Notes under the pieces: generated by a model
The model's input: only the letters and a program-made list of their open reading frames with translations
Databases searched by the model: none
Told to the model about the DNA's origin: nothing
Origin: an uncultured Mediterraneibacter sp.
GTDB lineage: Bacteria > Bacillota > Clostridia > Lachnospirales > Lachnospiraceae
Direction of reading: 5' to 3'
Length of the DNA: 16,863 nt
Assembly: GCA_934418295.1 (NCBI GenBank)
Contig: CAKRWZ010000041.1
Location: 1 to 16,863 of the forward strand
Translations under genes and position numbers: made by a program
In this document: in pieces, positions 1 through 8,436 of the stretch
Layout: every line of letters starts with the position of its first letter
How positions within the stretch are numbered: position 1 is the first letter of the stretch

Positions 1-818
1 GCGTCTCCGGTCACCTTCCGCGCCACATCGATCACTTCTTTTACCGTAAATCCTACGCCGTTGCCCAGATTGAACACGTCACTCTTTCCGCCTGCCATCA
101 GATAATCCAACGCCAGAATATGAGCCTGAGCCAAGTCTGTTACATGAATATAGTCACGGACACAGGTGCCGTCTTTGGTCGGATAATCATCTCCGAATAC
201 ACTGATAGCCTTTCTCTGTCCCAACGGAACCTGCAAGATCAGCGGGATCAGATGGGTTTCCGGGGAATGTGCCTCACCGATTTCTCCGGAAAGCTTTGCC
301 CCGCAGGCATTAAAATAACGCAGGGCCACGTATTTCAAGCCATGAGCCCGCTCTGTCCAGCCCATCATCTGTTCCATGGCCAGTTTTGTCTGTCCGTAGC
401 AGTTGGTCGGGCAAGTCCTGTCACTTTCCAGAATCGGCACTCTCTCCGGCTCTCCGTAGGTCGCCGCCGTAGAAGAAAATACGATCTTATCCACGCCGTG
501 AGCCACCATGCTCTGCAGCAGAACCATGGTTCCGTAAAGGTTGTTATCATAATATTTCAACGGATTCTGCATGGATTCTCCCACCTGGGAAGAAGCTGCA
601 AAATGAATCACGCCATCGATCTTTTCCGCCTGGAACAAGGTGTCCAGCGCACCTCTGTCCCGGATATCCAACTCATAAAATTTTGCCTTTGGGTGTACCG
701 CCGCACGAAATCCTGTCTGCAGATTATCTGCCACGATCACTTCTTTTCCTGCCTCGATCAATTCATACACGGTATGAGAACCGATATAACCGGCTCCGCC
801 TAATACTAAAATAGCCAT
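1..818 (-). CDS. galE: UDP-glucose 4-epimerase GalE, cut by left window edge
   Basis: Interconverts UDP-galactose and UDP-glucose in the cytoplasm with bound NAD, as part of the Leloir pathway. The first 272 residues are visible; the family is usually 330-340 residues, so only the C-terminal substrate-binding part is missing beyond the edge. The Rossmann motif GGAGYIGS lies at residues 7-14. The short-chain dehydrogenase catalytic elements are FSSTAATYG near residues 114-122 and YGQTK at 141-145 (catalytic Tyr141 and Lys145). FAASSQVGES (73-82) matches the cofactor-contact loop of GalE. The ATG at 818 is preceded by an AAAGGAG ribosome binding site. It lies 110 bp downstream of galK in the same direction and is probably in the same transcript. 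Family assignment is secure; closely related epimerases with other UDP-sugars cannot be excluded by motif alone, but the galK neighbour supports GalE. Confidence 0.96.
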   Translation of the reverse strand, partial: MAILVLGGAGYIGSHTVYELIEAGKEVIVADNLQTGFRAAVHPKAKFYELDIRDRGALDTLFQAEKIDGVIHFAASSQVGESMQNPLKYYDNNLYGTMVLLQSMVAHGVDKIVFSSTAATYGEPERVPILESDRTCPTNCYGQTKLAMEQMMGWTERAHGLKYVALRYFNACGAKLSGEIGEAHSPETHLIPLILQVPLGQRKAISVFGDDYPTKDGTCVRDYIHVTDLAQAHILALDYLMAGGKSDVFNLGNGVGFTVKEVIDVARKVTGD

Positions 819-898
819 TTCTGATACTCCTTTCCTTTTCCGTAAACACTGTTTCTAACTTTTTCAAACGCAGAACAATCATTTTAGGGATAAATTTG

Positions 899-926
899 CT
901 CATTGCTCTGCTCTCATTGCTCTGCT
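899..926. repeat. 14-bp perfect tandem duplication between galK and galE
   Basis: The unit CTCATTGCTCTGCT occurs twice in direct succession (899-912 and 913-926), just after the galK stop codon. It is non-coding. It looks like a slippage duplication; I see no hairpin or promoter associated with it. Confidence 0.7.
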
Positions 927-928
927 TA

Positions 929-2215
929 TTAATCCGCCAGGACTACGCCGCCTACCGGACGAATGCCCAACACATGACAGCATCCCTCTCCCAGCATATT
1001 TTCCATTTTTTCCCGGAATGTCTCCCGGTCTTCTGTCGGCACAAACACCTGGATCGTTCCGGCAAATCCGCCGCCATGTACACGGCACGCACCTTTGCCG
1101 TCCAGCGCAATCTCAGCTGCTGCCAGCGCCACTGCCATATCCTGTGCCTCCACAGCTCCTGCCGGTGTGATGTTTTGCAGCAATTCCCAGGAAGAACGGC
1201 CCGACTGGCGCACCAACTCCAAAAACGTATCTGCGTCTTTCCTCTCCAGCGCATCCGCCTCTTCCACGGCCCGTCTGTCGTCTGCATAGAAATGCAGCGC
1301 CCTGAGCACCGCACGGTCTCCCACTTCCGTCCGCAGTTTTGGCAATGCGGCAAGTACTTCTCCTTCCTTTACGTCCCGCAGCACTTCTTTGCCGAAAAAC
1401 GCTGCTACTTTTCCCATTTCTTCCGGAATAGACGCATATTCGCCGGTCAATGCCGCATGGTCTGCCCCCGAATCAACGATACAAAGAGCCAGTCCCAAAC
1501 CGGCCAGATCTGCTTCCACCGGACGTACCACCGGCGCCGCCGGATCCTGAAAATCGATAGCCACCGCATCTCCCACCGAGGATGCCGTCTGATCCATCAA
1601 ACCGCTTGGTTTTCCAAAATAATCATTTTCTGCTTTTTGTCCGATTTTTGCAAGGGTAACTGCGTCCAGCTCATCTTTACAGAAAAGATGATTTCCTGCA
1701 ACGCCCAGCAGCACCTCACAGGCTGCAGAAGAAGAAAGTCCCGATCCCGGCAGCACATTGGAAACGGTATACATATCAAAACCGGCCACCGGATAACCTG
1801 CTTTTGCCATCTGCGCCAAAACGCCCCGGATCAGGGAAGCTGTAGTTTCCCGCTCATTTTCCTGAGGTTCCAGATCTGACAGATCCACCGTCGTCATCGG
1901 CCAGCCCTCCGACTGAAAACGGACTGTGTCCGTACCGTTTGGTGCCACACATGCCAGGAAGTCCATCGTCACGGCAGCCGCCAGGACGTGTCCGTGCTGA
2001 TGATCCGTGTGATTTCCGCAGATTTCTGTCCGCCCCGGGGCAGAACACAAAGCCACCTCAACGTCTTCCCCTGCATCAAAGCTGTCCTGAAATGCATTTA
2101 AAACGTCCAGTGCTCTTTTTCTCGCCGCGCTGATCTCTTCGCAGCCCGTCTGTTTCAACGCCTTGTCCAATTCGCCGGATTCCAGCATCCGACATACTTC
2201 TTTCCATTTTTTCAC
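929..2215 (-). CDS. galK: Galactokinase GalK
   Basis: Phosphorylates alpha-D-galactose to galactose-1-phosphate with ATP, the first committed Leloir step. At 428 residues it is slightly longer than the usual 380-400. The galactokinase signature appears as GRTEICGNHTDHQHG (61-75), a variant of the usual GRxNLIGEHTDY form. The GHMP kinase ATP-binding motif PGSGLSSSAA lies at 156-165, the catalytic-Asp region GLMDQT at 205-210 (Asp208), and the third GHMP motif HGGGFAGT at 380-387. The start is a GTG at 2215: it is 7-8 bp behind a strong AAGGAGAGGGA site, while the ATG five bases upstream hits a stop after one codon. It ends with tandem stops. It sits 28 bp downstream of a small unknown gene and upstream of galE. 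The Asn in place of Glu in GNHTD resembles a known subgroup of Firmicutes sequences annotated as galactokinase; substrate range is not provable from sequence. Confidence 0.95.
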   Translation of the reverse strand: MKKWKEVCRMLESGELDKALKQTGCEEISAARKRALDVLNAFQDSFDAGEDVEVALCSAPGRTEICGNHTDHQHGHVLAAAVTMDFLACVAPNGTDTVRFQSEGWPMTTVDLSDLEPQENERETTASLIRGVLAQMAKAGYPVAGFDMYTVSNVLPGSGLSSSAACEVLLGVAGNHLFCKDELDAVTLAKIGQKAENDYFGKPSGLMDQTASSVGDAVAIDFQDPAAPVVRPVEADLAGLGLALCIVDSGADHAALTGEYASIPEEMGKVAAFFGKEVLRDVKEGEVLAALPKLRTEVGDRAVLRALHFYADDRRAVEEADALERKDADTFLELVRQSGRSSWELLQNITPAGAVEAQDMAVALAAAEIALDGKGACRVHGGGFAGTIQVFVPTEDRETFREKMENMLGEGCCHVLGIRPVGGVVLAD

Positions 2216-2220
2216 AGCAT

Positions 2221-2235
2221 TCCCTCTCCTTTTCC
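2221..2235 (-). promoter_or_regulatory. Ribosome binding site fixing the galK GTG start
   Basis: On the minus strand this reads GGAAAAGGAGAGGGA and ends five bases before the GTG codon at 2215. It supports the non-ATG start of galK. Confidence 0.6.
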
Positions 2236-2243
2236 TTTATCTT

Positions 2244-2813
2244 TTACTTTTTTAAGAAATGTTCCCGATTGGGATATTCCTGCCGAAAAGCTGCCAAAGC
2301 CGCTTTCTGCAAAAGTGCAAATTCCTTGTCCATACGGAGCATATGCGGAGCCGCAAAGGCAATGGTGCTGATCTGACTTGCGATTTTTTTTGCCACGCTT
2401 TCATCCGACAGCTGCCCCATTCCAAAGATGACGGAGGTGAAGCCCCGCCCTCCTCTGCTCACTTCGATATATTTCAAAAAGACATTCTTCAGTTCTGCCT
2501 GAAGAATCTCCTGTTCTTCCTCACTTCGCCGATCTGCATTGGATAACCCCAGAGAAGCTACCACTTTCGCCGCTTCCTGCCTTTTTTTGCCCCGGATATC
2601 CACAGAACCGCTTTCCGATAGATATTTCAACTGCATCAGACAGCCAATAAAAGCATCTTTTCTGGGTTTTCGTTTTCCGTAGCGGGCGATCCAAAGACTT
2701 TTCCGAAACCGGTCTGCTTCCGTCTTTTCTTCCCCAAGATGTTCTTTCAACAGTCTAAGCCGCTTTTCTGCATCTGTTTCTTTATAAAATTCTTCTGTCC
2801 AAGCTGTATCCAT
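2244..2813 (-). CDS. Conserved small protein of unknown function (DUF6553-like)
   Basis: This 189-residue protein has no signal peptide or membrane segment and is rich in Lys, Arg and Glu, so it is likely cytoplasmic and mostly helical. I recognise no catalytic motif. It resembles, from memory, small Lachnospiraceae proteins annotated as DUF6553; I could not check this. Features that look conserved-like are a central GGRGFTSVIFGMG stretch (about 122-134) and a C-terminal helix-rich segment ending in Lys-Lys. The ATG at 2813 has an AGGAGA site about seven bases upstream. It starts 25 bp after the MglB-like sensor lipoprotein and ends 28 bp before galK, so it is very probably cotranscribed with them. 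No function is inferred beyond a possible link to galactose sensing or use by position. Confidence 0.8.
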   Translation of the reverse strand: MDTAWTEEFYKETDAEKRLRLLKEHLGEEKTEADRFRKSLWIARYGKRKPRKDAFIGCLMQLKYLSESGSVDIRGKKRQEAAKVVASLGLSNADRRSEEEQEILQAELKNVFLKYIEVSRGGRGFTSVIFGMGQLSDESVAKKIASQISTIAFAAPHMLRMDKEFALLQKAALAAFRQEYPNREHFLKK

Positions 2814-2838
2814 TCCGTTTTCTCCTGGCCTTTTGACC

Positions 2839-3879
2839 CTATTGATTCAAAAAAACATTTACATTGCTTCTGTCCACCTGCTGATACTGGGACGTGTAAT
2901 ATCTTCCGTCTTCCAGCTGTTGGATACTGAGAGTATTCCCTCGGAAAATGTCTATGGCCAGCTTCGCCATTTCCATGGCCTGATCCTCTTTGTCATTATA
3001 GACCGTCCCCTGCATTTCCCCGGATTCGATTGCTTTCAGCGCATCATCCAGCCCGTCGATCCCAAAAATCACCGGCCACTCCTCTTTCGGATATCCGGCT
3101 TTTTGGTAAGCTGCCACTGCTCCCAGCGCCATTTCATCATTGTTGGAAATAATCAATTCGATCCGGTTACCGTACTGGCTGATCAGACGGCTCATCCGGT
3201 TTTCAGCCTGGCCTCGGTTCCAGTCTGCAAACTGGTAGCTGAGCTTTTCCAGTGTGACTCCGTTTTCGATCAGGGTTTTTACCGAAAAATCGGTCCGGCT
3301 TATGGCATCTTGATGCCCGGCCTCCCCTTCCAGCAATACATACTGGATCTTTCCGTCCTGATTCCGGTCTGTCTCGGGATGGCTGTTTACATAGTCTGCT
3401 GCGATCTCTCCCTGCATTACACCGGACTGTTCTGCGTCACATCCTACATAATATAATTTATCCCACTGCATCAGATCTTCCCGCACCGGTTCCCGGTTGA
3501 AAAAGATCACCGGAATATCATTTTGCTTCGCCAGCCGGATGATTTTTGACGGAGCTGTCCGATCTACCAGATTCACACAGAGCACATCACACCCTGCGTC
3601 GATCATTTCTTCTACAATCTCATCCTGGTCCCGCTGGTCGTCGTCTCCGCTTTTTATAGAAACGATCACCTTCATATCCTCTCTTTCCCGAGCTTTCAGA
3701 TATTCCTTCAACTGGTCTGACATGGCATTGATAAACGGGTCATCCTGTGTATAAGTGACCACACCCACCCGAAGCACGGTATCCTTCTGTTTTTTTTCTC
3801 CTCTGCAGCCGGAAACTGTAAGGGCTGCCAGCACCGCCAACGCCAGTACTGTCTGTTTGACTCTGCCTTTTTTACTCAT
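2839..3879 (-). CDS. MglB-like galactose/glucose-binding lipoprotein, canonical order, likely sensory
   Basis: A type I periplasmic-binding-fold lipoprotein (346 residues) close to the MglB family. The signal peptide ends in a lipobox TVSGC with lipid-accepting Cys25. By comparison with E. coli MglB as I remember it, every sugar-contact position is present in normal order: Asp47 and Phe49 (D14, F16), Asn128 (N91), His189, Asp191 and Arg195 (H152, D154, R158), Trp220 (W183), Asn247 (N211), Asp275 (D236), Asn295 (N256). The calcium loop DRNQDGKIQ (171-179) and Glu241 also match. It is therefore expected to bind galactose or glucose at the outer membrane face. Its ATG lies inside the stop of the preceding gene (ATGAGTAA, 8-bp overlap) with a poor ribosome site, so translation is probably coupled. 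Linkage to a binding-fold protein, a LytS-type kinase and a YesN regulator, rather than to mglA/mglC, suggests a sensing role; a second transporter binding protein is the alternative. Confidence 0.92.
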   Translation of the reverse strand: MSKKGRVKQTVLALAVLAALTVSGCRGEKKQKDTVLRVGVVTYTQDDPFINAMSDQLKEYLKAREREDMKVIVSIKSGDDDQRDQDEIVEEMIDAGCDVLCVNLVDRTAPSKIIRLAKQNDIPVIFFNREPVREDLMQWDKLYYVGCDAEQSGVMQGEIAADYVNSHPETDRNQDGKIQYVLLEGEAGHQDAISRTDFSVKTLIENGVTLEKLSYQFADWNRGQAENRMSRLISQYGNRIELIISNNDEMALGAVAAYQKAGYPKEEWPVIFGIDGLDDALKAIESGEMQGTVYNDKEDQAMEMAKLAIDIFRGNTLSIQQLEDGRYYTSQYQQVDRSNVNVFLNQ

Positions 3880-4843
3880 AGGAATACAAAAACCTTTCTA
3901 TATCATCTGCCTCCAGTTCTTCCTTGCCGATTACTTTTCCCTTAGTCTCATAACTTTTTAACTTGTAAAAAGAACGATCTAATTTTTGAGCAATTTCTTC
4001 TGCGCTCTGATATCCTATTGCATAGCTGTCCGGCAGGGCAAGGCATTCTATTTTCCCGTAATCCAGAAGCGCCAGAGACTTCTTGCTGCTTCCCATTCCG
4101 TAGATCTTAGCTCCGTTGTACCGGCCGTCACCGGCCTGTTCCCCCAGTTCATCCAGCGCCCCGGTATCTAAAACGGCAATGTAATCCACCGGTTCTTTTG
4201 CGTTCACAGCTTCACAGATATCCTGATCTCTTTTTCGTTCATACCACCAGATCACCTGGCCGTCGCTCTCCCGCAGTGCATCTGAAAATCCCAGAACTGT
4301 CTGTGTACTCTGTTCAGATTCTTCCCATCCGGCCACAATCCCGATCTTTTTCCCCTGAAGGCGGTTTCCGTCATTTTCCAGCATCCGCTTTCCCAACTGA
4401 TAGCCCAGATCGTAATTGTCTGGTTTCACCACCGGCAAGCCGGAACTCGTCGTCTGTTCTCCGCTGTACACATCTTCCGTAACCAGGATAAACGGGACAT
4501 CCTTGCACTGCTTTTCCAACATTTTCTTCGTCCCGCTTCCGGGCGCCGGACAGACGATAAAGGCATCTACATCGTTGCCTAACTGCTCCTGGATCATTTC
4601 TTTTTCGTCCTCTGTCGTTTCGATATCGTCTGTATTACAGATGATCAGATGGAGCTTGTTCGCTTTTGCAGAATCTTTTAAGCCTTTGATCAGCGGATCC
4701 CACCGTTTATCCCCGGAATCCGGAAGGATCACTGCCACTCTTTTCTCCGGCACACTCTGTTCAAAAATCTTTCGAATACAGAAAATCGCCAGGATCATCA
4801 AAAACAGTTCCGCAGCCAGGAAAGTCATTTTATTCTTCTTCAT
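3872..4843 (-). CDS. Membrane-anchored periplasmic-binding-fold sensor protein
   Basis: A 323-residue extracytoplasmic sugar-binding-type protein (Peripla_BP_4/LacI-like fold). The N terminus has one hydrophobic segment (about residues 7-26) with no lipobox Cys, so it is a signal anchor rather than a cleaved lipoprotein signal. The mature part begins with KRVAVILPDSGDKRWDPLIKG (34-54), followed by alternating strands and helices typical of the fold (e.g. KKIGIVAGWEES 165-176). It is more divergent than the MglB-like neighbour, and I cannot name its ligand. I chose the ATG at 4843 over in-frame upstream codons because GGGGAGGGG lies five to six bases before it. It overlaps the end of the kinase gene by 14 bp and the next gene by 8 bp. 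Similar binding-protein/LytS-kinase/YesN sets are known, such as XylFII-LytS for xylose in clostridia; by analogy this is probably a ligand-receiving partner of the kinase. Confidence 0.85.
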   Translation of the reverse strand: MKKNKMTFLAAELFLMILAIFCIRKIFEQSVPEKRVAVILPDSGDKRWDPLIKGLKDSAKANKLHLIICNTDDIETTEDEKEMIQEQLGNDVDAFIVCPAPGSGTKKMLEKQCKDVPFILVTEDVYSGEQTTSSGLPVVKPDNYDLGYQLGKRMLENDGNRLQGKKIGIVAGWEESEQSTQTVLGFSDALRESDGQVIWWYERKRDQDICEAVNAKEPVDYIAVLDTGALDELGEQAGDGRYNGAKIYGMGSSKKSLALLDYGKIECLALPDSYAIGYQSAEEIAQKLDRSFYKLKSYETKGKVIGKEELEADDIERFLYSYE

Positions 4844-6725
4844 CTTTACCCCTCCCCTGTTTGTACGTCTGTTTTTCCAGATTTCCCGCATTTTCTTTCG
4901 AATACGGGATCGCCGGGATATGGATCTCTACCCGGGTGCCCTCATCCGGCTCACTGTACACCGACAATCCGTATTTTTCGCCAAACATCAGCTTGATCCT
5001 GGAATGCACGTTGATCAATCCCACTCCGGAACCGTGTTTCGGCACTTTGTTGTTGTCTGTGAGAATGTTTTCCAGAACATCCTCTCGCATTCCCATTCCG
5101 TTATCCTCCACGGTAATGCAGATATCTTCTCCTCTTTTTTCTCCGCGGACGATGATTTTGCCGCCGTCGTCCTCATCCATATTGCCGACACCGTAATAGA
5201 TGGCATTTTCCAGAATCGGCTGGATGACCAGTTTTACGATGCAGTAATTGTCGATCTCCTCATCCGTGATAAACTCCGTCTTAAACCGGTCTTTATAACG
5301 GGCCTGCTGGATGTTCATATAACTTCTGCTGTGTTGGAGCTCGTCGGAAATCGGGATCACGGTCCGTCCCTTGGACAGGCTGACTCTCAGCAATTTCGCC
5401 AGCTCTGAGATCATGAAAACGGCTTCGCTGTTCTTCTGCGCTTCTACCATCCAGGTGATCGACTCCAAGGTATTATACAGAAAATGCGGATTGATCTGGC
5501 TTTGCAGCGCATCCATCTCACTCTTTCTGCGTTCATTCTGCTGTCGGATGATCTCTCCCATCAGCACTTCAATCTGCTCATAAGATTTCTGGACCGAATA
5601 TCCCAAATGACGGATCTCCGAAGAGCCGCCGATATAAATATCATTTTTACCCCCGGTCTCGTAAGCTTTCACTGATTCATCCAGCTCCAGGATCGGTTTG
5701 GATATTTTCCGGGAAATAAAACGGTTGCCTTCCAAAAGCATCATCAGAAGTACCAGGATCGTCGCCAGGATATAATAGCGGAATTTGTTGATGCTGGCCG
5801 TCTGTACGCTCTCCGGTATCACGCCGACCAGCTTCCAGCCGGTGTAGGCAATACTTCCCACCACCACATTTTCTTTTTCGTCTCCGGAAGAGATCTTGTA
5901 AGTACCGTCTTCATAAAAAACCGTTTTCCTGCTCTTTTCAGAAAACAGCCCTCTGTCGATCTCGATCCGTCTCGGGTGATAAATGATCTCACCGTCACTG
6001 CTGCACAGATAATAATAAGCACCGTTGGAGGTTTCATTGATCTGCTGCAGGATCTCTTCGACCACAGAGTATTTCATATCTACCAGCAACACACCGCTTC
6101 CCGGTTTTTCGCCGTCATTGATGTCTACCGAGCGGCTTAGAGAAATCACACGCTGGTACCGGAAGGATCCGTCCACAAACAAATTTTGTGTGTGCGGCGT
6201 GGAAAAATGAATGTTTTCGATCTCATCTGCCGCATTTTTGTACCATTCCTGATCGGTCGCCTTCACACCCGCTTTTTCTGCTGCCACCGGCTCCGATGCA
6301 ATCAGATTCCCTTCACTGCCGTACAGCGCCAGACTTTCGATCTTGTCTGCATTAGTCTCATACAAGAGACTGAACTGCTGGTTAAATTCCCGGCTTGCAA
6401 TGTCATATTCCTGGATAATATTATAGTTTGCCGCATTGGAGATCTGGCGGATATCCAACAGATCCGAATTAACCCGGTCTATGGTGCTCTCCACCGTACC
6501 TTCTGTATTCGATACCACCGTCTGGGCAATGGCCAGCTTAAAACGGTGATACAGCAAAAAGCCCATCAATGTGATTGTGATCAACGTCAATGCCGTAAGC
6601 ACGGTCATGATGATCGACTGTATATCAAACCCGATAAACTCGCCCTGATGAAACCATCCGCGGACTCGTTTATTGGCCAAATGCTTTTTCCCCCACTGTC
6701 TGACTTTCTTTTTTGTATCCTTCAC
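4830..6725 (-). CDS. LytS/YesM-type sensor histidine kinase
   Basis: A membrane sensor kinase of 631 residues. The order is: basic cytoplasmic N terminus, TM1 about 37-58, an extracytoplasmic region about 60-312 of Cache-like appearance, TM2 about 316-333, HAMP-like linker about 334-385, His_kinase domain with the H-box SQINPHFLYNTLES (409-422, phospho-accepting His414), then HATPase_c with N-box QPILENAIYYG (502-512), G1 DNGMGM (541-546) and G2 GSGVGL (565-570). The H-box form is that of the LytS/YesM class that pairs with YesN-type AraC regulators, and such a regulator lies 100 bp upstream. The start is a GTG at 6725, six bases after AAGGGG. The gene overlaps the next binding-fold gene by 14 bp. 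It probably responds to galactose or a related sugar through the two binding proteins encoded just downstream; this is inference from context. Confidence 0.95.
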   Translation of the reverse strand: MKDTKKKVRQWGKKHLANKRVRGWFHQGEFIGFDIQSIIMTVLTALTLITITLMGFLLYHRFKLAIAQTVVSNTEGTVESTIDRVNSDLLDIRQISNAANYNIIQEYDIASREFNQQFSLLYETNADKIESLALYGSEGNLIASEPVAAEKAGVKATDQEWYKNAADEIENIHFSTPHTQNLFVDGSFRYQRVISLSRSVDINDGEKPGSGVLLVDMKYSVVEEILQQINETSNGAYYYLCSSDGEIIYHPRRIEIDRGLFSEKSRKTVFYEDGTYKISSGDEKENVVVGSIAYTGWKLVGVIPESVQTASINKFRYYILATILVLLMMLLEGNRFISRKISKPILELDESVKAYETGGKNDIYIGGSSEIRHLGYSVQKSYEQIEVLMGEIIRQQNERRKSEMDALQSQINPHFLYNTLESITWMVEAQKNSEAVFMISELAKLLRVSLSKGRTVIPISDELQHSRSYMNIQQARYKDRFKTEFITDEEIDNYCIVKLVIQPILENAIYYGVGNMDEDDGGKIIVRGEKRGEDICITVEDNGMGMREDVLENILTDNNKVPKHGSGVGLINVHSRIKLMFGEKYGLSVYSEPDEGTRVEIHIPAIPYSKENAGNLEKQTYKQGRGKDEEE

Positions 6726-6744
6726 GTTTTTCCCCTTGCCAAAC

Positions 6745-6758
6745 GCCGTTTACACGGC
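6745..6758 (-). other. Short hairpin with GUAA tetraloop upstream of the kinase gene
   Basis: The minus strand reads GCCGTGTAAACGGC, a perfect 5-bp stem closed by a GNRA-type loop. It lies about 20 bases upstream of the kinase GTG in the 100-bp yesN-kinase gap. It could modulate translation or processing; it is short and may be chance. Confidence 0.35.
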
Positions 6759-6825
6759 TGCCTCATTCCTGCTTCTTACACGATTTATGTCACTTATCCT
6801 GTTTACACAGTTTCCGTTTTTCTTC

Positions 6826-8436
6826 TTATAGAGTTACTTTCCCGGTGTTCTCTGCCCGGTACTTGGACGGCGACACCCCAAACCGTTTTTTAAACACGTA
6901 GCTGAAATAGTTGGCATCCAGATAGCCCACTTTTTCTGCGATCGTGTAGCTCTTTTCGTTGGTATCCACGATCAGTCCCGCCGCGATATCCATGCGGTAA
7001 TCTGTAAGATAGGTGATAAACGATTTTCCGGTCGCTTTTTTGAATGCAGACGAAAAATAAGAATTCGATACTCCCAGGGCGGAGCACACCGTATCTAAAG
7101 AAAAATCTGATTCCATATACCGTTCTATCACGATATTCTGTGCATCCGTCACCAGGCGTCTTGACGTATTATTCCGCGCGCTTTTCAATTTTTCACTGAT
7201 GTTCTTGGCTGTGTCCGTGATCCATGCCGTCAGGGTACTCTCATCCATCTCCGGCACCCGTTCGTAAGGATTTTGCACACCGGAGATCTCGTTGAAATCC
7301 ATAAAGTTGTTTGCACAGAAACGATAAAAGGCTCCCACCATCTCCATGGTCGCCAGCTTATACTGGCTGACCGTCTCCGCATTTTTATGCAGCTTTTCGA
7401 TCTCACCTTTTGCGGCCTTTTCAATCTCTTCTGCTTCTCCCAGATGGACACTTTTAAACAGCTCGTGCATCCTGGTCTCTTCCGGCTGGATCGCGATATT
7501 TTGTTCCTTCGGCACGATCTCGCCGATATTGATCGCCCGTTTCGTTCCGTAGAGCACCCGATAGGAAACTGCTTCTCTGGCTCCCTCATAGGAATTATTA
7601 ATGGTAAACAGATTATCACAGGTTCTTCCGATCCCTGCCGTAACCACCGCCCCGATGACCCGGTAAGCCCAGCGGCAGAATTTATCGCAGGCATCCGTCA
7701 GCTGTGCGATTTTCTCTTCAGAATCTAATTCCGCGATCAACAGCGTATTTCCCAGGTAAATAAATTCCTGACAATTCCATTCGTCCACGATCCGCTGTTT
7801 GATCTCCCGTTCCACCGACATGGACAAAAGTACCGGATTCATCCCCTCAGGCACATGATTCCCCGAAGTGTGGAAAACCACACAGCAAAAAAGCGGCCCT
7901 TTCATCTCTACCTGATAATCCGAAAGAAGTTTCTGATACTCCGACTCGCCGACTCTTCCTTCTATCAATGAAACGAACAGATTGGAACGAAGTGCCGGAA
8001 GCACATCGTTAAAATAATTTTCCAGTTTTTTTACGTTTCGCTTTTCTTCCCGCTCCCGATCCAGCGTGGCCTTCAGCCGATTCAGACTTTCCGACAATTC
8101 CGCCGCATTGATCGGTTTCAGCATATATTCCTTGATTTCAAGGTGCACGGCTTCTTTTGCATACTCAAACTCATCAAAGCCGGTGCAGATCATAATGTGA
8201 ATATTGGGATAATCGTTGTTCAGCCGCTTTGCCAGCTCCAGCCCGTCCATATAGGGCATTTTGATATCTGTCAGCACTACATCCGGCTGCATTTTTTCCA
8301 CCAGCTCCAGCGCTTTTACTCCGTTTGTGGCACTTCCGACTACTTCAAATCCCAGGTCATTCCATTGTATTTTCTGTTCCATCGCAGAAATAACATCTGC
8401 TTCATCATCCACCAGAATAACTTTGTACTGCTCCAT
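6826..8436 (-). CDS. YesN-type response regulator with AraC DNA-binding domain
   Basis: A cytoplasmic response regulator of 536 residues and first gene of the sensory/galactose operon. The receiver domain is at about 4-120: acidic residues Asp10, Asp11 and Glu12, phospho-acceptor Asp57 in LTDIKMPYMDG, and Lys107 in MLKPIN. A central region (about 140-400) is typical of YesN proteins and includes a degenerate nucleotide-cyclase-like piece around AGIGRTCDNL (267-276). The AraC-type double helix-turn-helix fills about 431-529, with VSNSYFSSAFKKATG (456-470) and ANYFSYVFKKRFGVSPSKYR (508-527). The ATG at 8436 has AAAGGAA upstream. Pairing with the adjacent LytS-type kinase is nearly certain from gene order. 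Its targets are probably the divergent-free upstream mglBAC promoter and its own promoter; this is inferred, not seen. Confidence 0.96.
   Translation of the reverse strand: MEQYKVILVDDEADVISAMEQKIQWNDLGFEVVGSATNGVKALELVEKMQPDVVLTDIKMPYMDGLELAKRLNNDYPNIHIMICTGFDEFEYAKEAVHLEIKEYMLKPINAAELSESLNRLKATLDREREEKRNVKKLENYFNDVLPALRSNLFVSLIEGRVGESEYQKLLSDYQVEMKGPLFCCVVFHTSGNHVPEGMNPVLLSMSVEREIKQRIVDEWNCQEFIYLGNTLLIAELDSEEKIAQLTDACDKFCRWAYRVIGAVVTAGIGRTCDNLFTINNSYEGAREAVSYRVLYGTKRAINIGEIVPKEQNIAIQPEETRMHELFKSVHLGEAEEIEKAAKGEIEKLHKNAETVSQYKLATMEMVGAFYRFCANNFMDFNEISGVQNPYERVPEMDESTLTAWITDTAKNISEKLKSARNNTSRRLVTDAQNIVIERYMESDFSLDTVCSALGVSNSYFSSAFKKATGKSFITYLTDYRMDIAAGLIVDTNEKSYTIAEKVGYLDANYFSYVFKKRFGVSPSKYRAENTGKVTL

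Noticed and set aside
120..803. Plus-strand open frame of 227 codons
   Set aside because: It is wholly antisense to galE and shows no domain-like composition.
819..928. Separate promoter for galE in the galK-galE gap
   Set aside because: TTGAAA-like bases occur, but no -10 box lies at a usable distance. Read-through from galK is the simpler view.
896..1879. Plus-strand open frame of 327 codons
   Set aside because: It is antisense to galK, has Cys/His/Arg-rich composition typical of a reverse-strand shadow, and no ribosome site.
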